A stretch of 64,000 bases of DNA from Streptomyces sp. SAI-127 (GCF_029894425.1 NZ_JARXYJ010000002.1:186001-250000); one strand, 5' to 3'. Positions 17,285 to 27,568 are shown, counted from the stretch's first letter. Translations and numbers: made by a program. Notes: generated by a model from the sequence alone, not told the origin.

Positions 17285-18529
17285 TCATGGTTCAAGGGAT
17301 GCGTTGTCCCTCGTTCCATCACGGGCAGTGGTCTGGGATGACTCGTCGGGCATCCGATGGCTGAACAGCGCGGCGAGCGCCGTGACGGCAGCGAGAGCAA
17401 CTGCCGTGGTGCGCGGTCCTGTGGCGTCGATGAGCTGGCCGCCGAGTGCTGCTCCGGCGGCCGATCCCAGGTTGTAGCCGGAACCGAGCCAGGCGTTGGC
17501 CTCGGCATGACGTGATGTGTGGATGCGTTCGTCCACCAGCAGATAGGCGATGACGAACAGGGGTGTCATGGGCAGGCCCACGCAGAAAGCCGCCAGGATC
17601 ACCCAGGGGGAGGTGGCGCATGCGGCCAGGACGAGTGCGCCGGCGCCGAGTGCGAGCGTCGACGCGGTGTAGCGGAGTCGAAGCGAGGCCTTCCAGGTAC
17701 GGCGGCCGTAGAGGAGCCCTCCTGCCAGGCCGCCCAGGGAGAACGCGGCGAAGGAGTAGCCGGAGGAAGTGACTCCGGAGAAGCCGGCGGTGGCTTGCGG
17801 GATGATGACGTTCAGTCCGCCGGCGCACAGCCCGAGAGTGATGATCGGTACGACGATTCCCTGGCCGACGGTGGAGCGGATGAGGGATCCCTGGCCGGGC
17901 GCCGAGTTCGAGCCGGAGGCCGTTTCCGCCTCGGCAGCCGGCAGGGCGTGGAGAAGGCGGCTCAGCCCCAGGGCGGCGAGCGGCAGGAGCGCCGCGCCGG
18001 CGACCAGCGTCCACGGGGGACTGGTCAGAGACATCCCAGCCGTGCCCAGGAGAGGGGCGACGATGAAGGTCACCTCCTCGATCGTCGAGTCGAGGGCGTG
18101 GACGCTCTGCAGGTGCTGCTTGTCCGGCATGAGCCGGGACCAGACGGCGCGCAGAGTCGGAGCCAGCGGAGGCAGCAGGGCTCCGGCCGCCGTGATCACC
18201 GTCAGAGGTACGGCCCACATGCGCAGGCTCAGTGTCGCCGCGCCGATGACGAACAGGGCGGCGCTGGCGGCGGACATCCCGATCAGTGCCCACGGACCTC
18301 GGCGTGCGCACCAGCGGGCGCGGGCCGGGCCCGGCAGAGCGATGGCGAGCATCAGCGCGCCCGAGGCGAGACCGGCGGCGCCGATACCGTGTCGCTGGGT
18401 GAAGGAGATCAGTACGGCGAAGGGGATCAGCCCTGATGCCAGGCGTGTGAGGATGCCCAGTGCGAGCACCGTCCTGGTCTGCGGCAGGGCCAGCGTGGCG
18501 CGGTAGCGGGGCGTGGCCGGGTCACTCAC
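17285..18529 (-). CDS. MFS transporter
   Basis: This protein of about 414 residues from GTG 18529 is highly hydrophobic along its whole length, with about 12 predicted membrane helices. It has the MFS inter-domain character (two halves, TLALPQTRTVLALGILTRLA in the first, SYSFAAFSLGGLAGGLLYGR in the second) and late features typical of drug exporters. The start overlaps the stop of the YcaQ-like gene (GTGA). Substrate unknown; efflux of a small molecule is the default guess. Confidence 0.88.
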   Translation of the reverse strand: MSDPATPRYRATLALPQTRTVLALGILTRLASGLIPFAVLISFTQRHGIGAAGLASGALMLAIALPGPARARWCARRGPWALIGMSAASAALFVIGAATLSLRMWAVPLTVITAAGALLPPLAPTLRAVWSRLMPDKQHLQSVHALDSTIEEVTFIVAPLLGTAGMSLTSPPWTLVAGAALLPLAALGLSRLLHALPAAEAETASGSNSAPGQGSLIRSTVGQGIVVPIITLGLCAGGLNVIIPQATAGFSGVTSSGYSFAAFSLGGLAGGLLYGRRTWKASLRLRYTASTLALGAGALVLAACATSPWVILAAFCVGLPMTPLFVIAYLLVDERIHTSRHAEANAWLGSGYNLGSAAGAALGGQLIDATGPRTTAVALAAVTALAALFSHRMPDESSQTTARDGTRDNASLEP

Positions 18530-19645
18530 GAGACGGCTCCTGCCGATGGTGTTGCTGCGCTGAAGAGGGGAATCTCGCGCGCGCCGCCCCACTCGCACAA
18601 CGTCTGCAGGGCGCTGTGCAGATGGTCGGGATCGTGTCCGTCGGCGACCTGCCAGCCCTCCACGTGGGCGTGGCCCTTGCTGACACGGACGGCAATGCGT
18701 CCGGTGGTCTCTGTACCGGCCAGCACCGGCATGCCGAAGTAGCCGCACTGGCGGGTGCGTGCCGGTTTGTAGGCCTCCAGGAGGTATTCGACCCCGAAGA
18801 GGCTCCGCACGGGGGCGGTGCCAGATGAGGGAGTCGAAGGGGGACAGCGGGGTGGTGGCGTCCTTGATGACCGCGGTCGTATGCAACTCCAGGTGTGACG
18901 CCCAGGCAGGTTCTGGCCACCCCTCGACGCGAGCGGGTTCCGCGTTTTCGAGTTCGCCCAGAGATACGGTGACCGTTTTGACCGGTAGGCGGAAGTAGTC
19001 GGCGATGTCACCGGCCGTGACGACGCCCAGGGCCCGCAGCGCCGTACGGGTGAGCGTTCTCACGCACTCGGCGGGGCTGAGGTCACGTTCGCGGAGATCC
19101 TGGGGGATCGCGGCCTCGGTCAGCTGGTAGAGGCGCTGCCAGCCCCGCCGGTTGACGCACGCGACCTCGCCGGTGGCCAGCAGCCACTCCAGCGCCCACT
19201 TGTGCACGGACGACCGCTCCCAGCCGCTGCCTTGGGCTCCGCCCAGATCGCTGATGATCACCGCCCCGCGCTTGGCCAGAACCGCCCGTACGTGATCACA
19301 CGCGGCGGGATCGACCGTTGGACCGCTCCATCCGCGCGTCGCGTAGTGGCGGCGCCGGAACCCGAACAGCGGCCACAGTTCGAGCGGGATCAGCGACGCG
19401 GCGTGGGTCCAGTACTCGAAGAGGACCGGCGGATCGGCGTCGTCGATGAGCCGCCTTGCATCCGATGGCGCCCCCCGGGCGAGCTGCACGAGTTCGTGGG
19501 AGCGCCGTACCACGTTGATGGTGTCGAGCTGGATACAGCCCAGGGCCCGCAAGGTGGCCTGTGCATCCTGCGCGGGCGTGGACAGATGGAGGCCCTGGGC
19601 GCTGACGGCGACAGCCCGTGCCTCGCGCAGTGACAGCTCATGCAC
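18526..19645 (-). pseudogene. YcaQ-like winged-helix protein with one frameshift
   Basis: From GTG 19645 the protein runs VHELSLREARAVAVSAQGLH then ATLRALGCIQLDTINVVRRS and keeps family sense to PLSPFDSLIWHRP. Near 18811-18816 (a run of five Gs) the reading must shift by one base to reach RSLFGVEYLLEAYKPARTRQ and CGYFGMPVL. The joined protein would be about 370 residues, full length for the crosslink-repair DNA glycosylase YcaQ family, with QLDT and EAYKP motifs intact. Because the single shift sits in a homopolymer, a base-calling error is quite possible. The gene overlaps the MFS gene by 4 bases. Confidence 0.75.
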
Positions 19646-19871
19646 TGGCGTTCTCCGCCTCCGGTTCGGTTTCGTAAAGGCCTTTGGTCTGCAGGGAGTC
19701 AGCGTGCAGCAGGACGATCCGGGCAATGGGCTGGCCGCGTCGCACCGTGGTGGCCCGCGTCGGACGCACCGCGATACTGACGCCGTTGTCCTCTCCCATG
19801 CGGGCATAGTGCTCTCGGAGGCCGTCAACTTTGTCCTGTGTGTGGAAAAAGAGGGCCTGGATGCTGCACAA
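19638..19871 (-). CDS. Small protein of unknown function upstream of the YcaQ-like gene
   Basis: A 77-codon reading from TTG 19871 gives LCSIQALFFHTQDKVDGLRE, HYARMGEDNGVSIAVRP and GLYETEPEAENASA. Its stop overlaps the GTG of the YcaQ-like gene by 8 bases, and codon use looks coding. The start is uncertain, with no good ATG or ribosome site. It may be an independent small protein or the tail of a lost gene. I do not recognise it. Confidence 0.4.
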   Translation of the reverse strand: MCSIQALFFHTQDKVDGLREHYARMGEDNGVSIAVRPTRATTVRRGQPIARIVLLHADSLQTKGLYETEPEAENASA

Positions 19872-19978
19872 GTACTTCCCACTCTGGAAAATCGTTGTTA
19901 CGTTCCTCTCCGAAAGCCTGACGACGCAGTCGGCGGAGACAGGCGTCCGGGGCCCAGTCGTGGGTGAGGGGAGGGATC

Positions 19979-21169
19979 GTGAGACGGATGACTGCTCGAC
20001 CTGAGAACACTCATCAGGCGCGACTGCTTCGTCTGCTGCGTGACAACGGGTCCAACTCCCGTGCCCAGCTGGGTGATCTGGTGGACCTGTCCCGTTCGAA
20101 GCTGGCAGTCGAGGTTGACCGACTGCTGGAGACGGGGCTGGTCGTCGCGGACGGGCTGGCCCCGTCCCGGGGCGGCCGCCGGTCGCACAACATCCGGCTC
20201 GCGCCGACTCTGCGTTTCCTCGGTGTCGCCATCGGTGCCACCTCGATCGATGTCGCCGTGACGAATGCGGAGTTGGAGGTCCTGGGGCATCTGAACCATC
20301 CGATGGACGTCCGCGAGGGCCCGGTCGCGGTCTTCGAGCAAGTCCTGGCGATGGCGGCGAAGTTGAGGGCCTCGGGGCTCGCGGAGGGTTTCGACGGCGC
20401 CGGCATCGGCGTCCCGGGACCGGTCCGCTTCCCCGAGGGTGTTCCGGTGGCTCCGCCGATCATGCCGGGCTGGGACGGCTTTCCCGTGCGGGAGGCGCTC
20501 AGTCAGGAACTCGGCTGTCCGGTCATGGTCGACAACGACGTGAACCTGATGGCGATGGGGGAGATGCACGCGGGTGTCGCACGCTCCGTGGGTGACTTCC
20601 TCTGCGTGAAGATCGGTACCGGCATCGGCTGCGGCATCGTCGTCGGTGGTGAGGTCTACCGGGGTACCACCGGCAGTGCCGGCGACATCGGTCATATCCA
20701 GGTGGAACCGGAAGGCCGCGCGTGCGTGTGCGGCAACCGGGGCTGTCTGGAAGCCCACTTCAGCGGTGCCGCGCTCGCCGGTGACGCGGAGCAGGCCGCG
20801 CGTGAGGGCCGCTCGGCACACCTCGCCGCCCGGTTGGAGGCAGCCGGACGGCTGACGGCCGAGGATGTGTCGGCTGCGGCGGCGGCCGGGGACCCGGTGG
20901 CTCTGGAGCTGATCCGCGAGGGCGGAAAACGCCTGGGGCAGGTCATCGCAGGGCTCGTCAGTTTCTTCAATCCGGGACTGGTGGTGATCGGTGGCGGCGT
21001 GACCGGGCTCGGGCACACGTTGCTGGCCAGTGTCCGGACCCAGGTGTACCGGCAGTCGTTGCCGCTGGCCACGGGCAACTTGCCGCTCGTGCTGGGGGAG
21101 TTGGGACCGGCTGCCGGAGCGATCGGCGCGGCCCGGCTCATCAGCGACCACGTCTTCTCACCGGCCTGA
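19979..21169 (+). CDS. ROK-family transcriptional regulator
   Basis: This protein of about 396 residues starts at GTG 19979, chosen because GGGAGGG lies 4-8 bases ahead; ATG 19988 is too far from it. The N-terminal winged helix (ARLLRLLRDNGSNSRAQLGD, then LSRSKLAVEVDRLLETGLV) precedes the ROK sugar-kinase-like fold: GVPGPVRF, VDNDVNLMAMGE, KIGTGIGCGIVVGGEVYRG, and the zinc site CVCGNRGCLE. ROK regulators respond to sugars. This one heads an ABC importer and sugar-enzyme operon on the same strand, so it most likely controls that operon. Confidence 0.92.
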   Translation: MRRMTARPENTHQARLLRLLRDNGSNSRAQLGDLVDLSRSKLAVEVDRLLETGLVVADGLAPSRGGRRSHNIRLAPTLRFLGVAIGATSIDVAVTNAELEVLGHLNHPMDVREGPVAVFEQVLAMAAKLRASGLAEGFDGAGIGVPGPVRFPEGVPVAPPIMPGWDGFPVREALSQELGCPVMVDNDVNLMAMGEMHAGVARSVGDFLCVKIGTGIGCGIVVGGEVYRGTTGSAGDIGHIQVEPEGRACVCGNRGCLEAHFSGAALAGDAEQAAREGRSAHLAARLEAAGRLTAEDVSAAAAAGDPVALELIREGGKRLGQVIAGLVSFFNPGLVVIGGGVTGLGHTLLASVRTQVYRQSLPLATGNLPLVLGELGPAAGAIGAARLISDHVFSPA

Positions 21170-21582
21170 CCGACCGCTGCCTGACCCCGTCGGCATCGGT
21201 CGGCAGCGGATCACCACGTGCCCCAGTGCAACCCGGTGGCGCCACCAACCAAGCGCCGCCGCCACCAAGCATCAGCGCGACCTCCTTGGCGAACCCGCAA
21301 CCCGGTGCGCCGCGGCAACCCCGTGACGTCCCGGCGACATCGGCAGAGGAACCGGCGCACCCGTAGCGCCACCGCAACAGCCACAGCACCGCCGTATCCG
21401 CCCACGAAGCGTCGGCGGCCGTCCCCCTGCATGGTTACCGGGCGATCAAGCCTGCCCTGCCCTTCTCAGCCGCTGCGCCGGCCCGGCGCACACGACGCCA
21501 GGGCCCACACGGCCTCCCACGTAACCGAGACATCCAGCCCAGCCTGCCCACTCACGGCCCGTATCCGCCGAGGGGATTCCTC
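21170..21582. other. Leader region between ROK regulator and sugar ABC operon
   Basis: About 410 bases contain no credible gene. A perfect 12-bp palindrome (GGTGGCGCCACC, 21235-21246) and several ACCCGGTG-type repeats are present. The promoter or operator of the ABC operon should lie here, but I could not define it. Confidence 0.4.
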
Positions 21583-23106
21583 ATGGCACCACAACCACCC
21601 CTGCTCACCATGTCCGGTATCACCAAGTCGTTCCCGGGCGTTCGCGCCCTGGACGGCGTGGATCTCGAGGTCCAGTCCGGCGAGGTCCACTGTCTGCTAG
21701 GCCAGAACGGGGCCGGCAAGTCCACTTTGATCAAAGTGCTCGCCGGGGCTCACCAGCCGGACAGTGGTGAGATCACCTGGCGGGGTGAGGCCGTGACGCT
21801 GGGGTCGCCGATCGCCGCCATGCGTCTGGGCATTGCCACCATCTACCAGGAACTCGATCTGATCGAGGGGTTGTCCGTCGCGGAGAACGTCTTTCTCGGA
21901 CATGAGCCCACGTCGGCCGGGTTCGTGGTGCGTGGCTCCGCCGCCCGTACGGCGACCGCGGAGCTGCTGAAACGTCTGGGGCACGCGGAGATCGATCCGA
22001 CGCGGCTCGTCGGTGACCTGTCCGCGGCGCAGCAGCAGATCGTCTCGATGGCCCGCGCGCTGTCCCACGAGGTTCGGTTGATCGTGATGGACGAGCCGTC
22101 GGCGGCGCTCGACCCCGAAGAGGTGGACAACCTCTTCAGGATCGTGGGCGATCTGACGGCCGAGGGCGTCGCCGTCGTCTACATCTCCCACCGTCTTGAG
22201 GAGATCCGGCGCATCGGCGACCGGGTCACGGTACTGAAGGAGGGCCGGTCGGTCGCGGGCGGCCTGCCCGCCAAGTCCACACCGACCCGTGAGGTCGTGG
22301 CCCTGATGACCGGGCGGAACGTGGAGTACGTCTTCCCCGACCGCCCCAAGGCCGGGTTCGCCGCGGAGCGAAAGCCCGTGCTGAAAGTCGAAGGGCTCAG
22401 CAGGCAAGGGGAGTTCGCCCCTGTCGATCTGGAGCTGCGGCCCGGTGAGATCGTCGGTCTGGCCGGGCTCGTCGGGTCCGGACGCAGCGAGATCCTGGAG
22501 ACGATCTACGGTGCTCGCAAGCCCGACGAAGGCCGTGTCCTGGTCGACGGCACACCTCTGCGTCCCGGAAGTGTGCGCGCCGCCGTGAGCGCCGGCATCG
22601 GTCTCGCGCCCGAGGAACGCAAGGCGCAGGCCCTGCTGATGCTGGAGTCCGTCAGCAGCAACGTCTCGATCTCCACGCTGTCCCGGTTCGCCCGCGCGGG
22701 CTGGCTCGACCGGCGTACCGAGCGCGCCGCGACGCACCGGGCGGTGCGGGAACTGTCCCTGCGGCCGGACAATCCCGACGCCGCGATCAGGACCCTGTCC
22801 GGCGGCAACCAGCAGAAAGCCGTGCTCGCACGCTGGCTGTTGCGAGGCTGCAAGGTGCTGTTGCTGGACGAGCCGACCAGGGGTGTCGACATCGGCGCCC
22901 GGGCGGAGCTCTACGCAGTGATTCGCCGGCTGGCCGACGAGGGTCTGGCCGTACTTCTCGTGTCCAGTGAGGTGCCCGAGGTCCTGGGGCTCGCCGACCG
23001 GGTGCTGGTGCTCCGCGAAGGCAGCGTCGTGCACACGGCGGACGCCCGGGAGCTCGACGAGCACCGCGTACTTGATCTTGTGATGGAAGGGAGCCCGACG
23101 CCATGA
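21583..23106 (+). CDS. Sugar ABC transporter ATP-binding protein, RbsA type
   Basis: The 507 residues form two fused ATPase domains, as in ribose/xylose/inositol importers. Domain 1 has Walker A GQNGAGKST, a weakened signature LSAAQQQ, and Walker B LIVMDEPSAALD. Domain 2 has the degenerate P-loop GLVGSGRSE typical of RbsA, a strong signature LSGGNQQK and Walker B VLLLDEPTRGVD. Its stop overlaps the permease start (ATGA). With the permease and binding protein it makes a CUT2-type importer for a monosaccharide or cyclitol. Confidence 0.94.
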   Translation: MAPQPPLLTMSGITKSFPGVRALDGVDLEVQSGEVHCLLGQNGAGKSTLIKVLAGAHQPDSGEITWRGEAVTLGSPIAAMRLGIATIYQELDLIEGLSVAENVFLGHEPTSAGFVVRGSAARTATAELLKRLGHAEIDPTRLVGDLSAAQQQIVSMARALSHEVRLIVMDEPSAALDPEEVDNLFRIVGDLTAEGVAVVYISHRLEEIRRIGDRVTVLKEGRSVAGGLPAKSTPTREVVALMTGRNVEYVFPDRPKAGFAAERKPVLKVEGLSRQGEFAPVDLELRPGEIVGLAGLVGSGRSEILETIYGARKPDEGRVLVDGTPLRPGSVRAAVSAGIGLAPEERKAQALLMLESVSSNVSISTLSRFARAGWLDRRTERAATHRAVRELSLRPDNPDAAIRTLSGGNQQKAVLARWLLRGCKVLLLDEPTRGVDIGARAELYAVIRRLADEGLAVLLVSSEVPEVLGLADRVLVLREGSVVHTADARELDEHRVLDLVMEGSPTP

Positions 23107-24131
23107 CGCAGCCGACCACTGCGGCGCACGAGGATGCGCCGACGTCCGCCGCCAAGTCCGACGGGGAGCAGCACAGTTCGCGCCGATCGGGTCCGCGGTG
23201 GGACGTGCGTACTCTGTCGTTGCTCGGTGTCCTCGCCGTCCTCGTGGCGGTCGGTGGGATCACCGCACCGGACGAGTTCCTCGCGACGAGCAATCTGCAG
23301 CTCGTCCTCACCCAGGCGTCCGTGATCGGCGTCGTCACCGTCGGCATGACGTTCGTCATCACCAGCGGCGGCATCGACCTGTCGGTCGGCGCGATCGTGG
23401 CGCTCGCCTCGGTGTGGGCGACGACCGTGGCCACACAGGAGTTCGGCTTCGCGGGCATCCTGTTCACCGCGGTGATCGTCGGTGTGGGCTGTGGTCTCGT
23501 GAACGGTCTGCTGATCGCCTACGGCAGGATGGTGCCGTTCATCGCGACGCTGGCCATGCTCGCCTCCGCCCGGGGCCTCGCGCTGCAGATCACGGACGGC
23601 AGCACGCAGATCGTGAGCGTCGAGTCGGTGCTCGATCTCGGTGCCAGGGACTCCTACATCCTCGGCATCCCGCCCCTTGTCCTGATCTTCGCCGCGGTCA
23701 CCGTCATCGGCTGGCTGGTGCTCAACCGCACCACCTTCGGCCGCCGCACCGTCGCGGTCGGCGGCAACGCGGAAGCGGCCCGCCTCGCCGGTATCGACGT
23801 GCGCCGCCAGCGCCTGTACCTGTACCTGCTGTCCGGGCTGTGCTGCGGGATCGCCGCGTTCATGCTGATCGTGCTCGCCGGCTCGGGTCAGAACACCAAC
23901 GGCAACCTCTACGAGCTTGACGCCATCGCCGCGGCGATCATCGGCGGCACCCTGCTCAGCGGGGGCCGCGGCACCATCATCGGCTCCGTCCTCGGCGTTC
24001 TGGTCTTCACCACGATCACCAACATCTTCGCTCTGAACAACCTCGAGACCGCTGTCCAGCAGATCGCGAAGGGCGCGATCATCGTCGCCGCCGTGCTGGT
24101 CCAGCGCCGCTCGCTGCACGGCGACACCTGA
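23103..24131 (+). CDS. Sugar ABC transporter permease, RbsC type
   Basis: The 342 residues contain a long hydrophilic N-terminus of about 35 residues and 8-10 membrane helices. The family signature is FVITSGGIDLSVGAIVALAS and later NAEAARLAGIDVRRQRLYLY, the EAA-like coupling loop, then IIGGTLLSGGRGTIIGSVLG. It overlaps the ATPase gene by four bases. A perfect 12-bp hairpin follows the stop and separates it from the binding-protein gene. Confidence 0.93.
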   Translation: MTQPTTAAHEDAPTSAAKSDGEQHSSRRSGPRWDVRTLSLLGVLAVLVAVGGITAPDEFLATSNLQLVLTQASVIGVVTVGMTFVITSGGIDLSVGAIVALASVWATTVATQEFGFAGILFTAVIVGVGCGLVNGLLIAYGRMVPFIATLAMLASARGLALQITDGSTQIVSVESVLDLGARDSYILGIPPLVLIFAAVTVIGWLVLNRTTFGRRTVAVGGNAEAARLAGIDVRRQRLYLYLLSGLCCGIAAFMLIVLAGSGQNTNGNLYELDAIAAAIIGGTLLSGGRGTIIGSVLGVLVFTTITNIFALNNLETAVQQIAKGAIIVAAVLVQRRSLHGDT

Positions 24132-24144
24132 CACCGTGCAGCAC

Positions 24145-24177
24145 GCCGGACGGCGGCCCCTGACACCGCCGTCCGGC
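24145..24177 (+). promoter_or_regulatory. Intercistronic hairpin between permease and binding protein genes
   Basis: A perfect 12-bp stem (GCCGGACGGCGG and complement) encloses a 9-base loop, 13 bases after the permease stop and about 50 before the binding-protein start. Such hairpins in importer operons often protect the binding-protein message or partly terminate, giving unequal expression. Confidence 0.7.
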
Positions 24178-24229
24178 ACCCCACCTCCTCCGTCCGACGC
24201 ACACCGCCCAGCCGAAGGGTCGATCCGTC

Positions 24230-25279
24230 ATGGCAAGAACCGCCGCCACCAGCCGCAGAGCACTGCTGTTCGGCACCGCCGCCGTTTCCGCCGGCGCGCT
24301 GCTCACGGCCTGTACCAGCAATGAGCCCAAGGACCAGGAACAGGCCGCGGACAACGCTGCTCCGGTCGCGGACGACAAGGCGGGCAAGGCCGTCACCATC
24401 GGCTTCGCCGGACCCCAGGCCGACCACGGCTGGCTCAACGCCATCAACTCCAACGCCAAGTCCCGTGCGAAGAAGTACGCGGACGTCACGCTGGAGATCA
24501 CCGAGGGCTCCAACGACACCGCCCAGCAGATCGGTCAGGTCCAGACACTGATCAACAAGAAGGTCGACGTACTGGTCATCCTGCCGGCCGACGGCAAGGC
24601 GCTCACCCAGGTCGGCCTGCAGGCAATGAGGGCGGGTATCCCCGTCGTCAACCTGGACCGCGTGTTCGCCTCCCCGCAGGCGTACCGCTGCTGGATCGGC
24701 GGCGACAACTACGGGATGGGCCTCAACGCCGGCCACTACATCGGCGAACAGCTCAAGGGCAAGAAGAACGCCAAGGTCGTCGAACTCGCCGGCCTCGACA
24801 ACCTCGAACTGACCCAGCAGCGCACAAAGGGCTTCGACGACGCCCTGAAGAACTACCCCAACATCCGCAAGGTGGCCCGCCAGGCGGCCGACTTCACGGT
24901 CGAGTCCGGCCAGGCCAAGATGGCACAACTGCTGCAGGCCCAGTCAGGCTTCGACGCGCTGTGGAACCACGACGACGACCAGGGCGTGGGTGCGCTGCGC
25001 GCCATCGACCAGGCCGGACGCGACGACTTCCTGATGGTCGGCGGCGCGGGCGCCAAGTCCGCGATGGACGCCATCAAGGCCGGCAACAGCGTGCTGAAGG
25101 CGACCGTCCTGTACCCGCCGACCATGGCCGCCTCCGCCATCGATCTCGCCCGGGCGCTCGGCCAGTCCAAGGGCATAGGCGGTCTCGCCGAGTTCGAGAT
25201 CCCGTCCTCGCTGACCCTCTACTCGGCCGTGGTCACCAAGGACAACGTCGACCAGTACCTGCCGACCGGCTTCATCTGA
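24230..25279 (+). CDS. Sugar-binding lipoprotein of the ABC importer, RbsB type
   Basis: The 349 residues start with SRRALLFGTAAVSAGALLTA-C, a lipoprotein signal with lipobox LTAC and a twin-arginine flavour. The mature part is a periplasmic-binding-protein-1 fold: VTIGFAGPQADHGWLNAINS, repeated DVLVILPADGKALTQ, and PVVNLDRVFASPQAYRCWIG. This is the ligand receptor of the importer encoded just upstream. The group binds ribose, galactose, inositol and similar ligands. The enzymes downstream (Gfo/Idh, isomerase, inositol-phosphate-synthase-like) make a cyclitol or unusual sugar attractive. Confidence 0.92.
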   Translation: MARTAATSRRALLFGTAAVSAGALLTACTSNEPKDQEQAADNAAPVADDKAGKAVTIGFAGPQADHGWLNAINSNAKSRAKKYADVTLEITEGSNDTAQQIGQVQTLINKKVDVLVILPADGKALTQVGLQAMRAGIPVVNLDRVFASPQAYRCWIGGDNYGMGLNAGHYIGEQLKGKKNAKVVELAGLDNLELTQQRTKGFDDALKNYPNIRKVARQAADFTVESGQAKMAQLLQAQSGFDALWNHDDDQGVGALRAIDQAGRDDFLMVGGAGAKSAMDAIKAGNSVLKATVLYPPTMAASAIDLARALGQSKGIGGLAEFEIPSSLTLYSAVVTKDNVDQYLPTGFI

Positions 25280-25347
25280 CCGGACCGGGCCGCGGGCCCC
25301 GCGCACACCACGACGATTCAGTGACACTCCGACGAGGAGGATTCCGT

Positions 25348-26544
25348 ATGGAACAGAGGGACAGTCGGACCGCACCGCCGACACTCGGCGTGGGGATGGT
25401 CGGCTACGCCTTCATGGGCGCCGCGCACTCACAGGGGTGGCGCACCGTAGGGCACGTGTTCGACCTGCCGCTGCGGCCGGTCATGGCCGCGATCGCCGGC
25501 CGCGACGCGCACGGTGTGCGGGCGGCGGCCGACAAGCACGGCTGGGCCGCGGCGGAGACCGACTGGCGCGCCCTCATAGCCCGCGACGACGTGCACCTCG
25601 TCGACATCTGCACACCGGGCGACAGTCATGCGGAGATCGCGATCGCGGCGCTGGAGGCGGGCAAGCACGTGCTGTGCGAGAAGCCGCTGGCCAATTCGGT
25701 CGCCGAGGCGGAGGCCATGGTCGCAGCCGCCGAAGCGGCCCGGTCGCGCGGGCAGTTGGCCATGGTGGGTTTCAACTACCGGCGCGTGCCGGCCCTCACC
25801 TTCGCGCGCGGCCTCGTCGCGGACGGCAGGCTCGGCACGCTGCGCCACGTACGGGTCAGCTACTGCCAGGACTGGCTGGTCGACCCCGACTTCCCGCTGA
25901 CGTGGCGGCTGCAGCGGGAGCACGCCGGATCGGGGGCGCTCGGCGACCTGGGCGCACACATCGTCGACCTTGCCCAGTACCTGGCGGGTGAGGTCCTGGT
26001 CGGCGTCTCCGCCCAGATGGAGACCTTCGTCAAGGAACGCCCCCGTCTCGACGGTGCATCCTCCGGCCTGACGGCATCCGGCGGCCCGCTGCGTGGGCCG
26101 GTGACGGTCGACGACGCGGCCGTCTTCACGGGCCGGCTCGCCTCGGGGGCGCTCGCCACGTTCGAGGCGACCCGGATGGCGTCAGGACGCAAGAACGCCC
26201 TGCGGCTGGAGATCAACGGTGAGTTCGGTTCGCTCGCCTTCGACCTGGAGCGGCTCAACGAGCTGTCCTTCCACGACCATCGGGAGCCCGCCGCCACGGC
26301 GGGGTTCCGCAGGATCGTCGTCACCGAGGCCGACCACCCCTACCTGGACGCCTGGTGGCCGCCCGGCCACGGCCTCGGCTACGAGCACACCTTCGTCCAT
26401 CAGGCCCGCGACCTCGTCGAGGCCATTGCGTCCGGCGCCGACCCGAGGCCGTCGTTCGCCGACGGGCTGCAGGTCCAGCGGGTGCTCGCGGCCGTGGAGG
26501 AGAGCGCCGAGAAGAACTCCGTCTACACCCCGATAGCCGTCTGA
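25348..26544 (+). CDS. Gfo/Idh/MocA family oxidoreductase
   Basis: This 398-residue protein starts at ATG 25348 with GAGGAGG upstream. The N-terminal Rossmann motif is [19 protein letters not shown], followed by the conserved [10 protein letters not shown] and, in the C-terminal domain, [20 protein letters not shown]. These NAD(P)-dependent enzymes oxidise cyclitols and sugars (inositol 2-dehydrogenase, glucose-fructose oxidoreductase types). Its position between the importer and a sugar-phosphate isomerase suggests the first catabolic step on the imported compound. Confidence 0.92.
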   Translation: MEQRDSRTAPPTLGVGMVGYAFMGAAHSQGWRTVGHVFDLPLRPVMAAIAGRDAHGVRAAADKHGWAAAETDWRALIARDDVHLVDICTPGDSHAEIAIAALEAGKHVLCEKPLANSVAEAEAMVAAAEAARSRGQLAMVGFNYRRVPALTFARGLVADGRLGTLRHVRVSYCQDWLVDPDFPLTWRLQREHAGSGALGDLGAHIVDLAQYLAGEVLVGVSAQMETFVKERPRLDGASSGLTASGGPLRGPVTVDDAAVFTGRLASGALATFEATRMASGRKNALRLEINGEFGSLAFDLERLNELSFHDHREPAATAGFRRIVVTEADHPYLDAWWPPGHGLGYEHTFVHQARDLVEAIASGADPRPSFADGLQVQRVLAAVEESAEKNSVYTPIAV

Positions 26545-26560
26545 GGAGGCTTGGAAAAGG

Positions 26561-27568
26561 ATGCCGCGTCAGTTCACGCTCTTCACCGGCCAGTGGGCCG
26601 ACCTCCCCCTCGAAGAGGTCTGCCGTCTCGCGCGCGACTTCGGCTACGACGGGCTCGAACTCGCCTGCTGGGGCGATCACTTCGAGGTCGACAAGGCGCT
26701 CGCGGATCCGTCGTATCTGGACTCCCGGCGCGCGCTGCTCGACAAGTACGGCCTCAAGTGCTGGGCGATCTCCAACCACCTGGTCGGCCAGGCCGTCTGC
26801 GACGCCATCATCGACGAACGCCACCGGGCCATCCTGCCGGGCGAGGTGTGGGGCGACGGCGATGCGGAAGGGGTCCGGCGGCGGGCCGCGAACCGGATGA
26901 AGGACACCGCGCGGGCCGCACGCGCCTTCGGCGTCGACACCGTCATCGGCTTCACCGGCTCCGCCATCTGGCACCTGGTCGCGATGTTCCCGCCCGCCCC
27001 CGAGTCGATGATCGACCGCGGGTACGAGGACTTCGCCGAGCGCTGGAACCCGATCCTGGACGTCTTCGACGCGCAGGGCGTGCGGTTCGCCCACGAGGTC
27101 CACCCCAGCGAGATCGCCTACGACTACTGGACCACCCAGCGCGCTCTGGAGGCGGTGGGCCACCGGGCGGCCTTCGGCCTCAACTTCGACCCCTCCCACT
27201 TCGTGTGGCAGGACCTGGACCCGGTCGGTTTCCTCTACGACTTCCGCGACCGGATCTACCACGTCGACTGCAAGGAAGCCCGCAAGCGCCTCGACGGCCG
27301 CAACGGCCGCCTCGGCTCCCACCTGCCCTGGGGCGACCCGCGCCGCGGCTGGGACTTCGTCTCCGCCGGCCACGGTGACGTTCCCTGGGAGGACGTCTTC
27401 CGCATGCTGCGCTCCATCGACTACCAGGGCCCGGTCTCGGTCGAGTGGGAGGACGCCGGCATGGACCGGCTCCAGGGCGCACCCGAGGCACTGAACCGGC
27501 TGAAGGCGTACGACTTCGAGCCGCCGTCGGCCTCGTTCGACGCGGCTTTCGGCGGTGGCGACAACTAG
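26561..27568 (+). CDS. Sugar phosphate isomerase/epimerase, xylose-isomerase-like TIM barrel
   Basis: The 335-residue AP-endonuclease-2/xylose-isomerase-like barrel begins [20 protein letters not shown]. Metal ligands are recognisable: Glu in AHEVHPSE, Asp/His in [10 protein letters not shown], Asp in YHVDCKEA and Glu in VSVEWEDAG. It lies 16 bases behind the Gfo/Idh gene. Relatives include IolE/IolI of inositol breakdown and hydroxypyruvate isomerases. Its exact reaction is not determined. Confidence 0.9.
   Translation: MPRQFTLFTGQWADLPLEEVCRLARDFGYDGLELACWGDHFEVDKALADPSYLDSRRALLDKYGLKCWAISNHLVGQAVCDAIIDERHRAILPGEVWGDGDAEGVRRRAANRMKDTARAARAFGVDTVIGFTGSAIWHLVAMFPPAPESMIDRGYEDFAERWNPILDVFDAQGVRFAHEVHPSEIAYDYWTTQRALEAVGHRAAFGLNFDPSHFVWQDLDPVGFLYDFRDRIYHVDCKEARKRLDGRNGRLGSHLPWGDPRRGWDFVSAGHGDVPWEDVFRMLRSIDYQGPVSVEWEDAGMDRLQGAPEALNRLKAYDFEPPSASFDAAFGGGDN

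Noticed and set aside
21235..21246. Palindrome GGTGGCGCCACC before the sugar ABC operon
   Set aside because: Short, pure G/C-type palindromes occur by chance in DNA this GC-rich, and no second copy supports it as an operator.
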